Shown: positions 24,990-33,866 of the stretch, in pieces | How the letters are laid out: every line of letters starts with the position of its first letter | Numbering within the stretch: position 1 is the stretch's first letter | Assembly (NCBI RefSeq): GCF_000374825.1 | Contig: NZ_KB895376.1 | Location: 1-64,000 of the forward strand | Length of the DNA stretch: 64,000 nt | From: Paenibacillus sanguinis 2301083 = DSM 16941 | Lineage (GTDB): Bacteria > Bacillota > Bacilli > Paenibacillales > Paenibacillaceae | Direction: 5' to 3' | Program-made: the position numbers and the translations under genes | The notes under the pieces: generated by a model | Seen by the model: the letters and a program-made list of their open reading frames with translations, nothing else | Told to the model about the DNA's origin: nothing | The model's database searches: none

Positions 24990-25805
24990 TTATTTATCCT
25001 TTTTGCTGACCCGGATTTGAATTTGCGTCAGAAATTCTTCCTCCAGCAGCGTATCTCTATTATCCACCTCATAGATTTCAAAGGGATTTCCCAGCACTTG
25101 CAGACTATTTTCCTCAATATGCCTGAGAGCTTCCAGCAGTCTGTCCGCGCTCTGTTGATACCCCCCGCGGTAATACACAGATAAATAATCTCCTTCAGGA
25201 AGTACGAAGTCATAATCCTGCTCCTCAGGGGACAGGATAAAAAACACCGAATCAAACACCACGGGCCTGCCTGAAGCAAGCTCATCAACACAAACAGAGG
25301 CCCCATAGAGCTGGTTCCCAAAATCAGGGATCTTGTACTCGTGCTTGGCATGCAGTTTTTTTACGGCGAAATCCATTTCTTCATCTCTTGTAATCTTTAC
25401 ATTGAAACGCAAGCAAGGGCGGACAGGCAGCTTCTCAACTTTGAACATCCCCGTACTGACCTTTGCTGCAGCAGATAACACCTGGATTCTTTCCTGAATT
25501 CGCTGCTTCCTTTGTTGCAGCTTCCTGATTTGCGCCTGGATCAGCCGCTGCTCCTCATGCAAAAGCGTCAAAGACTTATCCAGACACTGATCATCGAGAT
25601 AATCCTTGATTTGCTGCATAGAAAAGTCGAGCATGCGCAGATCGCGAATAATATTCAGCTTATAGATATCATTCAAACCATAGATACGATAATTGCTGGC
25701 ATTTCGACGCGGTTCTAATATACCCAACTCTTCATAGTAACGCAAAGAATCTACACCAATGCCATATAGCTTCGAGATTTCACTTATTTTATAATAGTCT
25801 CTCAT
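24990..25805 (-). CDS. MerR-family regulator with BmrR-like ligand domain
   Basis: Residues ~5-75 are the MerR winged helix (YKISEISKLYGIGVDSLRYYEELGILEPRRN, YRIYGLNDIYKLNIIRDLRMLDFSMQQIKDYL), followed by a coiled-coil dimerisation helix (~78-115) and a GyrI-like/BmrR C-terminal domain (~125-265). BmrR-type proteins sense lipophilic cations and activate export or modification genes. It is divergent from an acetyltransferase gene, and the shared gap holds a textbook MerR promoter pointing at that gene. The arrangement recalls BltR-BltD of B. subtilis but no transporter is present. Confidence 0.92.
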   Translation of the reverse strand: MRDYYKISEISKLYGIGVDSLRYYEELGILEPRRNASNYRIYGLNDIYKLNIIRDLRMLDFSMQQIKDYLDDQCLDKSLTLLHEEQRLIQAQIRKLQQRKQRIQERIQVLSAAAKVSTGMFKVEKLPVRPCLRFNVKITRDEEMDFAVKKLHAKHEYKIPDFGNQLYGASVCVDELASGRPVVFDSVFFILSPEEQDYDFVLPEGDYLSVYYRGGYQQSADRLLEALRHIEENSLQVLGNPFEIYEVDNRDTLLEEEFLTQIQIRVSKKDK

Positions 25806-25844
25806 TGACCCTGCTCCTCAACAAATTCAACTCATGATCCTCAC

Positions 25845-25875
25845 TTGACTCTAGTATTGTACCAGAGTTTAGAGT
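25845..25875 (+). promoter_or_regulatory. MerR-type promoter (19-bp spacer) with palindromic operator
   Basis: TTGACT (25845-25850) and TAGAGT (25870-25875) are 19 bp apart, the stretched spacing that MerR proteins correct by DNA distortion. The spacer region carries ACTCT-A-GTA-TTG-TAC-C-AGAGT (25848-25868), a palindrome perfect except at one pair of positions. It drives the acetyltransferase gene and lies ~43 bp from the MerR gene's start. Confidence 0.8.
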
Positions 25876-25925
25876 GGCTTATACAGGTCAACAATTCAAA
25901 ACACCGATGTTAAGGAGTGAGGAAG

Positions 25926-26432
25926 TTGATTCAACTGAAGAACTTTGATCAGGTATACAGCATCATGGAGAAGTCCTTTCCTGTTACAGAATTCCGGACC
26001 TATTCAGATCAGAAAAAACTGCTAGCGAATCAGAATTATCAGATATTAACCGAAACCAATACAAATAACGAGGTCATCGCTTTACTCTGCAGCTGGGAAT
26101 TTGATTTTTTTAGATATATTGAGAATTTGGCCGTCTCCCCGACGATTCGCGGCAAGGGCATCGGGAATCAATTAATGAGGCGTTACATGGAGCAATCCGA
26201 ACTGCCGATCATTCTGGAGGTCGAACCTCTGGAGACGGAGCTGCAGCGGAAGCGGGTTCAATTCTACGAGCGGCTTGGTTTTCACCTCAATAGTTATGAT
26301 CATATCCAGCCTCCCCTACGGCCAGGCAATCCGCTATTGCATTTGAAGATCATGAGTTACCCGGAGCTTTTGACCGACCTGCAATATGAAAAGATGAACA
26401 AGGTTCTGCTTGAGCAGGTTTACAATAGCTGA
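25926..26432 (+). CDS. GNAT-family N-acetyltransferase under MerR control
   Basis: About 168 residues with the acetyl-CoA site IENLAVSPTIRGKGIGNQLMRRYME (R/QxxGxG/A = RGKGIG) and a C-terminal VQFYERLGFHLN. Residues 1-60 resemble the substrate half of small-molecule GNATs. TTG at 25926 is preferred: it follows RBS AAGGAG by 8 nt, while the upstream GTG overlaps the RBS. By analogy with BltD it may acetylate a polyamine or a toxic amine, but this is inferred only from its regulator. Confidence 0.88.
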   Translation: MIQLKNFDQVYSIMEKSFPVTEFRTYSDQKKLLANQNYQILTETNTNNEVIALLCSWEFDFFRYIENLAVSPTIRGKGIGNQLMRRYMEQSELPIILEVEPLETELQRKRVQFYERLGFHLNSYDHIQPPLRPGNPLLHLKIMSYPELLTDLQYEKMNKVLLEQVYNS

Positions 26433-26480
26433 CCCGGAGCTACATTAAAGACTCAGGAAGCGGTGTATAGCACTCCACTC

Positions 26481-26516
26481 ATCGGAATCAGGCTGTCCCA
26501 CAGCCTGATCACCGAT
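26481..26516. terminator. Hairpin between convergent acetyltransferase and ABC genes
   Basis: ATCGG..CAGGCTGT pairs with ACAGCCTG..CCGAT. The stem is strong but no T tract follows on either strand, so termination is inferred from its position between convergent genes. Confidence 0.5.
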
Positions 26517-26548
26517 AGAATTGGGGGATTTATAGCAATTTGTAGTCT

Positions 26549-27823
26549 CTACATTTTGTAAGCCTTCATCGCTTTGCGCAGCTCCTTGAAGGTTGGACGC
26601 TTTCCATAGAGCAGAACGCCTGTGCGATAAATCTTCGCGGATAACCACCCGAAGGCGAGAATGGCAATAACCAATATGACTAACGACAAGACAATTTCCC
26701 AGATCGGCGGTGTGCCGAGGCCCACCCTCACAATCATGGACACCGGTGAGACGAACGGAATATAAGAGCTCACCTTCATCAATAGGGAATTGGGCATACT
26801 GAGGCTAAAGATACCGATGTAGAAGGCCGCCAGAGTCAGCATGGTGATGGGCATAATCGCCTGTCCCAATTCCTCTGTACGGCTGACCAGCGAGCCAATA
26901 GCCGCAAACAACGTCGCATATAAGAAGTAGCCAAGTATATAGAAAATGAATCCCAGGATGAGTACCTCGATTTGAATGTCGGATACATCCAGGTTAAAGT
27001 CTGCCAAGACCAACCGATTGTAAGGCAGCGCGATGTTCAGTGCAATGACCCCGGCGAAGATACCGATTTGCAGCAGTCCAATATAGAACATCCCGATGAT
27101 TTTCCCGAACATCTGGGCTAGTGGAGACACACTGGTAATGAGGATTTCCATAATTCGCGAGCTCTTCTCCGCAGTCACCTCAGCCGAAATCATATTCCCT
27201 GTCATCGTGATCGTCATGAAGAACAGAATAATCAGCACGTAAACGAGTACGTAATTGAATTCCCCGGCCTTCTCCCCCTCTGCTTGCGCCGCGCTTGTAG
27301 AGACTTGAGCTACACCAAGCTGTACGGGAGCATTCAAGGCAGCGAGCTGCTTCTCGCTGAGCATCCCCCTGGTCAAGTACTCGGTCTTGACATTTTGCAG
27401 GGCGGCTTGCAGTGTCGCCTGGAGACCTGGGCTAATCGTGCCGGATTTTGAAGTGTAGGTGATCGCCGGGAAGCTGTCCTCAGTACCTTGAGCAAACATA
27501 AGGTAGCCATCGATTTCCCCGGATTGAACTGCTTGATGAAGCATCGTCTCATCGGCTGCCTCGTAAGGGAGCAGCTTGTAGTCCTGCGCAGACTGCTTCT
27601 CTAGATAGACTTGCAATGACTTCGCCAGCTCCGCTTGTTCGTTATAAACGAGGCCTATCTGCTGCGGCGCTGTCTCTCCAGCATGGGTAAAGCGGTCGAT
27701 AAAATAGGGTACGTGCAGACCAACCGATACCAGCAAAGCCAACACCAGCGTAGTAATCACAAAGGACTTCGTCTTCACTTTGTTCATGAATGTAAAGGCA
27801 ATCACTGTACCCATTTTATGCAT
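26549..27823 (-). CDS. ABC-2 type permease (NatB/YhaP-like)
   Basis: Six membrane helices: one near residue 20-42, a large outside loop (~45-190), then five helices at ~195-405. The pattern and the NMISAEVTAEKSSRIMEILITSVSPLAQMFGKIIG block match NatB/YhaP-type exporters (Na+ or peptide efflux). The ATG used lies 9 nt after RBS GAGGTGG; the coding start overlaps the end of the ATPase gene by a few codons, showing translational coupling. Substrate not determinable. Confidence 0.9.
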   Translation of the reverse strand: MHKMGTVIAFTFMNKVKTKSFVITTLVLALLVSVGLHVPYFIDRFTHAGETAPQQIGLVYNEQAELAKSLQVYLEKQSAQDYKLLPYEAADETMLHQAVQSGEIDGYLMFAQGTEDSFPAITYTSKSGTISPGLQATLQAALQNVKTEYLTRGMLSEKQLAALNAPVQLGVAQVSTSAAQAEGEKAGEFNYVLVYVLIILFFMTITMTGNMISAEVTAEKSSRIMEILITSVSPLAQMFGKIIGMFYIGLLQIGIFAGVIALNIALPYNRLVLADFNLDVSDIQIEVLILGFIFYILGYFLYATLFAAIGSLVSRTEELGQAIMPITMLTLAAFYIGIFSLSMPNSLLMKVSSYIPFVSPVSMIVRVGLGTPPIWEIVLSLVILVIAILAFGWLSAKIYRTGVLLYGKRPTFKELRKAMKAYKM

Positions 27824-28721
27824 TCGACTCACCCACCTCTTTGATAAAGATTTGATTCAGGGTTGGCTCTTTAATTTCAAAGTGCTCAACTACACTAACA
27901 TCCATCGCTTTGCGCAAAATCTCCTGGGCGGCTAAAGCCTGGGTTATCCGAATGACGTATCCCCGTTCACTTCGTTCCACCTGCCGCACACCGCTAATTT
28001 CTTGTAATCCCGTGACCTCTCCAGCCGTATGCAATAAAACCTCTTCACGCGGGTAACGCTTCTTGATCTCCTTCAGGTTGCCTTGCAGCACCGTTTGTGA
28101 GCGATGCAGAATTGTAATGTTTTGGCACAATTCCTCCACATGCTCCATGCGGTGGGTGGAGAACAGAATGCTCGTTCCCTGATCCCGCAGCTCCTTAACC
28201 GTCTCCTTCAATAATTCCACGTTGACCGGGTCCAGCCCGCTGAACGCTTCATCCATAATGACCAGCTTCGGCTTGTGCACGATGGCAGCAATAAAGCCCA
28301 TTTTCTGCTGATTCCCCTTGGACAACTCTTCAATTTTCTGATTGTAATATTCCGGAACGTCAAAGCGATCCAGCCAGTATTTCAGATTTATAGCGGCTTC
28401 CGCTGCATTCATCCCGCGCAGACGGGCCAGATATATAATCTGATCACTCACCTTCACCTTAGGATATAACCCCCGTTCCTCGGGTAGATATCCCATGAGA
28501 GATTGAAGCTCCTTGCTGTAAGGCTTGCCATGATAAGTGATTTGCCCTCCGTCCGGATAGATCAAGCCGAGCACCATGCGCATGGTTGTCGTTTTGCCCG
28601 CGCCATTGGCCCCCAGAAGACCGTAAATTTCTCCCTCTTCAACCTGTAGTGAAATTGGACTTACCGCCGTCTTATCCCCAAATTGCTTCATGACCTGATT
28701 CAGCACTAACGGATGTGTCAT
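27816..28721 (-). CDS. ABC transporter ATP-binding protein (NatA/YhaQ-like)
   Basis: Walker A GANGAGKT (~37-44), signature LSKGNQQKMGF (~133-143; a Lys replaces the usual second Gly neighbour as in NatA-type proteins), Walker B LVIMDEAFSGLDP (~153-165), H loop STHRMEHVEELC. A C-terminal ~70-residue domain (VLQGNLKEIKKRYPREEVLL) is typical for the NatA group. The ATG at 28721 has RBS GGGAGAGGGAG; the reading frame open further upstream (to 28814) has no RBS and is not part of the protein. Confidence 0.93.
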   Translation of the reverse strand: MTHPLVLNQVMKQFGDKTAVSPISLQVEEGEIYGLLGANGAGKTTTMRMVLGLIYPDGGQITYHGKPYSKELQSLMGYLPEERGLYPKVKVSDQIIYLARLRGMNAAEAAINLKYWLDRFDVPEYYNQKIEELSKGNQQKMGFIAAIVHKPKLVIMDEAFSGLDPVNVELLKETVKELRDQGTSILFSTHRMEHVEELCQNITILHRSQTVLQGNLKEIKKRYPREEVLLHTAGEVTGLQEISGVRQVERSERGYVIRITQALAAQEILRKAMDVSVVEHFEIKEPTLNQIFIKEVGESNA

Positions 28722-28987
28722 GCTCCCTCTCCCTCCCTGTCCCTTATTAATTAATCTAATAAACAAGCTACCGCTTCTCCAACAAGTCCAACAGGCGGAT
28801 AAGCTGGCAGCCACAATTCCAATTGCTCTCTCTGATTCATGAAGTTCTGTTCCTCTCCTTCTCTGCTCTTATGTTATACACTTTGCTTCAGAATGATTTC
28901 AAGCCCGGGACATTCCTCCAGAGAAGTATAAAAAAAACGATACAAAGGTATACCCTTCATATCGCCATTTTTCATTAAATCAAATCA

Positions 28988-29452
28988 TTACATACCAAGA
29001 ATAACTTCCCAGACCGGCTTTGTGTGGCCACCCGGATAGAGCAAATACAGCAGCACATATACGGCTACACCCGTGATTGCTGTCAAGAACCAGATTACCG
29101 AGGTAACCCTGCCCCATTTGCGGTGCTTTGCGTATTTGGCTTTAAAGCCAAGCACCAGTGTCGTAATACCAAAAACAGCCGCGACCGTCGCGAGAATAAT
29201 GTGGAAGATCAGGAAGGTCTGATAATAGCCCTTCAAGCTATCCGGTCCGCCCCATGAAGTATTGCCGATAAATACTGTTCGTGACATGTAAATGATGAAG
29301 AATAGCAACGCAGCAACAGCCGCGCCAATCATCGTCTTCTTGTGCGCTTCCCGCTTCCCCTTGATAATCAGCCACCATCCGATGGCTACCAGCACGGCAC
29401 TAATTACAATAAAAGCAGTGCTGATGGTCGGGAACAATAAAAATATATCCAA
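28988..29452 (-). CDS. ctaM: DUF420 membrane protein, CtaM/YozB-like oxidase assembly factor
   Basis: 154 residues with four membrane helices and conserved His residues (LIFHIILATVAAVFG, KHRKWGR). It is the last gene of the cytochrome oxidase cluster, 240 bp after ctaG. CtaM (YozB) proteins are required for maturation of aa3-type terminal oxidases in Bacillus and Staphylococcus; the name is given from family plus context. A short repeat lies in the gap before it. Confidence 0.85.
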   Translation of the reverse strand: MDIFLLFPTISTAFIVISAVLVAIGWWLIIKGKREAHKKTMIGAAVAALLFFIIYMSRTVFIGNTSWGGPDSLKGYYQTFLIFHIILATVAAVFGITTLVLGFKAKYAKHRKWGRVTSVIWFLTAITGVAVYVLLYLLYPGGHTKPVWEVILGM

Positions 29453-29507
29453 GTTTCTTCCTCCTAAACGGTGATTTTCTTATATTTAGATCAGTTAGAC
29501 AAGTGAT

Positions 29508-29650
29508 TTACGCAAAGAAGCAGACGAGAAAATGTTCTTACGATCGCTGTTGCTCATGGATTTCTCTTATCTAATAGATTCTTATGCGGTTGAAATCCAC
29601 TCACAAAGGCGAACGCTCCGCTTCTTCAGAATCATTTTTCTCGCTTGCTT
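29508..29650. repeat. Dispersed repeat, related to 60732-60835
   Basis: TTACGCAAAGAAGCAGACG, then GAGAAAATG...CGATCGCTGTTGCTCA... and CTTGCTTATTCAGCCTATTCTTT resemble, in the same order, TTACGCAAAGAGACAGACG, GAGAAAATA...CCGTCGCTGCCCCTCA and CAGCTTGCCTATTCTTT at 60.7 kb. Two diverged copies of one element; no frame supported. Confidence 0.5.
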
Positions 29651-29692
29651 ATTCAGCCTATTCTTTAGTCCAACTAATTATAGACTTAAGCC

Positions 29693-30598
29693 TCAAATGA
29701 AAGAACGAGGCGGTATTTCTTCTTCCGCAGACTCATGGTTCTCCTGCTTATACCACTGAACGAAGACGTAGGCCAGCATCGAAGCGAAGATGATCTCCTG
29801 AATGAACTTCATCAGGATGCCTCCCACCTGCTGGTCAACATCGGGCGGCAAATAGCCAAAGAACTCCGGTCCTCCAAACTCGCTAAGCAGCTTGGAAGGG
29901 TCGCCGGACACACAATATCCCATCGCCCGCGACCAGATTGCAGGATCACTGTAGGTAGCGTACAAGGGCTCCTTAGCAAAGATAATCAAACCGCAGGCTG
30001 GCGTCAAGAGGACCATATTCAGAAAGATAAAGCCCAGCTTCTTGAGTCCCTGCACTCCCGCCTTCTCAGGCAATGGGGAAGCCAGTGTCCACCACATCAG
30101 CAGCGCTGCTATGAACAAGACGATATAGTACAGGCGATGCACCCCGAAATGCAACATTACATAGTCATGCACTATCGGAAGATGGTAGAACGAGAATAGC
30201 CCGTTGAACACCACCGCAGCAACCACAGGGTGAATCATAAACCGCAGCTTCCTTAGCGGGGTATCCCGGAGAAAGCCGACCACTCGTCTCCATACCCAGG
30301 GTGGCAGTCCAAACATTAGCAACGGAGGAGCAACCAGATAAGACAAAGCCATGCTGATCATATGAAAGCTGAACATGATATGACCAAGCAGCTCTACTGG
30401 ACCACCCTGGGCCATGTAAAGCAAGAAAAGTCCCAGAACAAACAACACTTTCCGGAAGGTCGGTGTCGCCTCTCCCGATCCCCATCTTTCTGAGCCCGGG
30501 CCAATCAGTACAATATATCCCCCGAGCAATAGCAAAATGACAGCCAGAAATACCGGACTCCATACATCGGCAAATTTAAAATATTCCAAGCCAAGCAC
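29693..30598 (-). CDS. ctaG: Cytochrome c oxidase assembly factor CtaG
   Basis: About 301 residues with seven membrane helices; family blocks MAQGGPVELLGHIMFSFHMISMALSYLVAPPLLMFGLP and TPACGLIIFAKEPLYATY. Caa3_CtaG proteins are needed for copper insertion into or assembly of caa3 oxidase. Start: the ATG at 30604 touches the RBS AAAGGAGG, so a GTG two codons later (30598), 7 nt from it, is more likely. It follows ctaF after a hairpin at 30663-30738. Confidence 0.92.
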   Translation of the reverse strand: MLGLEYFKFADVWSPVFLAVILLLLGGYIVLIGPGSERWGSGEATPTFRKVLFVLGLFLLYMAQGGPVELLGHIMFSFHMISMALSYLVAPPLLMFGLPPWVWRRVVGFLRDTPLRKLRFMIHPVVAAVVFNGLFSFYHLPIVHDYVMLHFGVHRLYYIVLFIAALLMWWTLASPLPEKAGVQGLKKLGFIFLNMVLLTPACGLIIFAKEPLYATYSDPAIWSRAMGYCVSGDPSKLLSEFGGPEFFGYLPPDVDQQVGGILMKFIQEIIFASMLAYVFVQWYKQENHESAEEEIPPRSFI

Positions 30599-30662
30599 GT
30601 TCATCCCTCCTTTCCTGCCGATGTTAGTTCTGTCCAAATTGTGAACAAGTCCCTAATAACAG

Positions 30663-30738
30663 ACAAAAACGGTGACAGCATCCCTCTAAAAAGGGGTTCA
30701 ACAAGAACCCGACTATTAAGGAATGGTACCGTTTTTGC
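30663..30738. terminator. Hairpin between ctaF and ctaG
   Basis: Outer arms CAAAAACGGT / ACCGTTTTTG and an inner GGGTTC-aacaa-GAACCC hairpin followed on the minus strand by CCTTTTTAG. It can end transcription after ctaF at least partly, leaving ctaG and ctaM at a lower level. Confidence 0.6.
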
Positions 30739-30773
30739 AGAAATCATTTTCCGCTGAAATTATATTACTACAT

Positions 30774-31097
30774 CTACCACCACATCCAATACAAGGCGGC
30801 AATAATGGCCAGGAAGGCAACGAAGAAACCACCGGCCATAAAGATAATCGGGATCATATGCCCCTTATCCTTCATGTGCATCCAGTAACCAAGTTGGACC
30901 AAAACTTGCAATACTGCCATCACCAGCAGCAAGATCACGGTGAAGGCCACATTCACTCCGCCGGCGGCTACAGCCGCAAATGCGATCAGCGTCAGGACGA
31001 TCGAGAAAATAAAAGCAATGACATGCTTCTCAGGTCCTTCATGTCGCCGGCGCTGCTTCACTATCGGTGCACGTCCTTCCGATTCCTGATTGACCAT
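30774..31097 (-). CDS. ctaF: Cytochrome c oxidase subunit IV (CtaF)
   Basis: 107 residues, three membrane helices, with the COX4_pro/CtaF signature in LQVLVQLGYWMHMKDKGHMIP. Small structural subunit of the caa3 oxidase, transcribed directly after ctaE (gap of 3 bp). Confidence 0.93.
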   Translation of the reverse strand: MVNQESEGRAPIVKQRRRHEGPEKHVIAFIFSIVLTLIAFAAVAAGGVNVAFTVILLLVMAVLQVLVQLGYWMHMKDKGHMIPIIFMAGGFFVAFLAIIAALYWMWW

Positions 31098-31100
31098 AGG

Positions 31101-31727
31101 CTAGACCACCCTTCCGAGCAGATAAACAACCGTAAAGATGAACACCCATACCACGTCAATAAAGTGCCAGTACATCGCTGCCACATAAATCTTCGGCGCG
31201 GTAACCACGGTGAGCCCCTTCTTTAACAATTGCCCGATCAGCAGCGCAATCCAAACGATTCCGAACAATACATGCGCCCCGTGAAAACCAACGAGCGTAT
31301 AGAACGCCGAGCTAAAGGCGCTCGTTGTCATGCCGTATCCTTTGTGTATTACGTATTCAGCGAATTCATAAATCTCCATGCCCAGAAAGCCCAGGCCCAG
31401 CACAACTGTCGCACCAAGCCAAACGGCCAGCTTCCTCTTGTCTCCCCGGTGCATCGCCTGAATGGCAAATACGCTCATTAAGCTGCTGACTAAGAGAATA
31501 AAGGTCATGGCCGCAGTCAGGGGCAAGTGAAACAGCTCCTTGGCGGAGGGACCGTCTGCAACTTGATTGCGCAAGGTCAGGAAGGTGGCAAACAAGGTTC
31601 CGAACAATACCGCCTCACCGCCAAGAAACAACCAGAAGGCCAATATTTTATTGCGCCCTTCCAGCGTGGCCTTCTCCGGTTCCAACGGAAGTGTCTCCGC
31701 TGCGTTTAGCGTTTGTGGCGTCGTCAT
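31101..31727 (-). CDS. ctaE: Cytochrome c oxidase subunit III (CtaE)
   Basis: 208 residues, five membrane helices in the short bacterial form. Family blocks FWLFLGGEAVLFGTLFATFL, GFLGMEIYEFAEYV, FYTLVGFHGAHVLFGIVWI and YWHFIDVVWVFIFTVVYL. Overlaps the end of ctaD by 4 bp, so coupled to it. Confidence 0.96.
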   Translation of the reverse strand: MTTPQTLNAAETLPLEPEKATLEGRNKILAFWLFLGGEAVLFGTLFATFLTLRNQVADGPSAKELFHLPLTAAMTFILLVSSLMSVFAIQAMHRGDKRKLAVWLGATVVLGLGFLGMEIYEFAEYVIHKGYGMTTSAFSSAFYTLVGFHGAHVLFGIVWIALLIGQLLKKGLTVVTAPKIYVAAMYWHFIDVVWVFIFTVVYLLGRVV

Positions 31728-33613
31728 GCTTTGACCTCCTTCCCGTTCAGTTCCTCTGGCTCAATATGCCAGCCCGGGTCATCATTCAAGGAACGAAGCA
31801 ACATCGAAATGAACGTAATCCCCAGACCGATGCCGACAACAATGTATTTGTTGAAGAGAAAATTAATCAGGCCATGGCCAAAATCATCATTTGTGAACAT
31901 AAAGCCCAACCCCGCTATAAACAAGCCTACGGACATGATGAACGGCAAAATGGTTGGTGATGGCATGTGAATTGGCCCTACAGGCTCAGCCGGCATCATC
32001 TCGCGATTGCCAGCCACCTTCTCTTTCCAGAAAGCATCGATACCACGCACCAGCGGAATTTGCTTGAAGTTGTACTCTTCCGGCGGCGACGGTATAGCCC
32101 ATTCCAGTGTACGTCCATCCTCCCAGGCATCCGCAGCCGCATCCTGCGGCCGCTTGGCCGTAATTGCCGCATTGACCAGGAATATAATCACGCCAACGCC
32201 CATCAGGAATGCACCAATGGTGCTGATCAGGTTCATCAGGTCAAAGCCCTGATTCGGCAAATACGTAAATACGCGTCGCTGCATCCCGATCAAACCAAGG
32301 AAATGCTGAATGAAGAAGGTCATATGGAAGCCGATGATAAAGGTCCAAAATTCCCATTTGCCTAATCTCTCGTCCAGCACACGACCGAACATCTTTGGCC
32401 ACCAGTAATGCAGGCCAGCAAACAAGCCCAATACCAAGCCCCCGACAATAACGTAGTGAAAATGCGCCACTACAAAATAAGTATCATGGTATTGGTAGTC
32501 GGCAGGCGCTGAGGCCAACATCACGCCTGTCACTCCGCCCATCACAAAGGTCGGGATAAACCCGGAAGCAAACAGGTTAGCTGTGGTAAAGCGAATTTGT
32601 CCTCCCCACATCGTAAAAAGCCAGTTAAAAATCTTAATCCCGGTCGGTACGGCGATCAACATGGTGGCAATGGAGAACAAGGCATTGGCAACCGGTCCCA
32701 TCCCCGTGGTGAACATATGATGCGCCCAGACCATGAAGCCAAGGAATGCAATCAGGATGGTAGCGAACACCATGGAGCTATACCCGAACAACCGCTTGCG
32801 GGAAAAGGTGCTGACTACCTCGGAAATCATACCAAAGGCCGGCAAAATCAGAATATAAACCTCGGGATGACCGAATATCCAGAAAATATGCTGCCAGAGA
32901 ATCGGATTCCCGCCATTCGCGACGTCAAAAAAATTGGCGTCCAGAATCCGGTCGAATGTCAATAACACGAGACCTACGGTAATCGCCGGGAAAGCGAACA
33001 GGATCATCGCGGACGTCACAAAGGTGGTCCAGGTGAACATCGGCATACGCATGAAGGACATGCCCGGAGCTCGCATTGTAATGATTGTCGCCAGGAAGTT
33101 AATCCCGCCGATCAGCGTACCCAGGCCAGCGATTTGCAGACCAATCGTATAGAAATCAACCCCATGCGTCGTGCTGTATTCTGTGCTTGATAGCGGAGTG
33201 TAGGCGGTCCAGCCTGCATCCGGCGCTCCACCCATAATCCAGCTCAGGTTCAGCAGCAGTCCGCCGAAGAGGAAGGTCCAGAACCCCAGCGAGTTAAGGA
33301 ATGGAAACGCCACATCACGCGCGCCGATCTGGAGCGGAATAACAGCATTCATCAATGCAAAAATAATGGGCATGACACCCAGGAAAATCATCGTAGTCCC
33401 ATGCATCGTAATGAGTTCGTTAAATTGCTGCGCGGTTACAAAATCATTCATTGGCTTGGCAAGCTGAATACGAATTAGTAAGGCCTCAATACCGCCGATG
33501 CCAAAGAAGAAGCCGCCAGCCAGCAAATACAAAACGGCGATTTTCTTATGGTCGACTGTCGTCAACCAATCCATCAACCCCTTGTGCCGCTTGACAGTGT
33601 GGGCGTGAGCCAA
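31724..33613 (-). CDS. ctaD: Cytochrome c oxidase subunit I (CtaD), caa3 type
   Basis: 629 residues. Catalytic subunit reducing O2 and pumping protons. Ligand motifs: heme a His in ITMHGTTMIF; CuB His and cross-linked Tyr in FGHPEVYILILP; CuB His pair WAHHMFTTG; heme a3 and a His in VAHFHYVIVGG. The C-terminal ~150 residues include two extra helices as in Bacillus CtaD. The start is a TTG at 33613, 7-8 nt after a perfect AAAGGAGGT; the frame is open for 103 more codons upstream but these read through a dispersed repeat and are not protein. Confidence 0.97.
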   Translation of the reverse strand: MAHAHTVKRHKGLMDWLTTVDHKKIAVLYLLAGGFFFGIGGIEALLIRIQLAKPMNDFVTAQQFNELITMHGTTMIFLGVMPIIFALMNAVIPLQIGARDVAFPFLNSLGFWTFLFGGLLLNLSWIMGGAPDAGWTAYTPLSSTEYSTTHGVDFYTIGLQIAGLGTLIGGINFLATIITMRAPGMSFMRMPMFTWTTFVTSAMILFAFPAITVGLVLLTFDRILDANFFDVANGGNPILWQHIFWIFGHPEVYILILPAFGMISEVVSTFSRKRLFGYSSMVFATILIAFLGFMVWAHHMFTTGMGPVANALFSIATMLIAVPTGIKIFNWLFTMWGGQIRFTTANLFASGFIPTFVMGGVTGVMLASAPADYQYHDTYFVVAHFHYVIVGGLVLGLFAGLHYWWPKMFGRVLDERLGKWEFWTFIIGFHMTFFIQHFLGLIGMQRRVFTYLPNQGFDLMNLISTIGAFLMGVGVIIFLVNAAITAKRPQDAAADAWEDGRTLEWAIPSPPEEYNFKQIPLVRGIDAFWKEKVAGNREMMPAEPVGPIHMPSPTILPFIMSVGLFIAGLGFMFTNDDFGHGLINFLFNKYIVVGIGLGITFISMLLRSLNDDPGWHIEPEELNGKEVKA

Positions 33614-33647
33614 GGTTTGTACCTCCTTTAAATTCCTATCCATCCGG

Positions 33648-33687
33648 TTCGTTCTGGGAAGACGATTTTTTGAACAACCTCTAGTAG
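33648..33687. repeat. 40-bp direct repeat, first copy (end of a MITE-like element)
   Basis: TTCGTTCTGGGAAGACGATT...CCTCTAGTAG is repeated exactly at 33834-33873. It is the right end of a second, otherwise lost element in tandem with the full copy. Confidence 0.85.
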
Positions 33688-33694
33688 AGTACAA

Positions 33695-33861
33695 GTTCAA
33701 AAAGTCGGGTTTACAGGACCGAGAAGGTTGGATGAAGCTAGGGACTGAGTAGCGGAGCGTAGACAGATCTACGTGAGCAACGGAAGGCCCGGCTGAATTC
33801 AAGATTCGATGTCGAATACACTTCTCGAACAGCTTCGTTCTGGGAAGACGATTTTTTGAAC
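33695..33861. mobile_element. MITE-like element, 167 bp, between ctaC and ctaD
   Basis: Terminal inverted repeats GTTCAAAAAGTCG and CGATTTTTTGAAC; interior without a frame, including GGACCGAGAAGGTTG and GGCCCGGCTGAATTCAAG, which recur at 57976-58094. The right border continues AACCTCTAGTAG, and the TAG within it is the stop codon of ctaC. Because the ends are U-rich and self-complementary in RNA, it could also affect ctaC-ctaD transcription. Confidence 0.75.
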
Positions 33862-33866
33862 AACCT

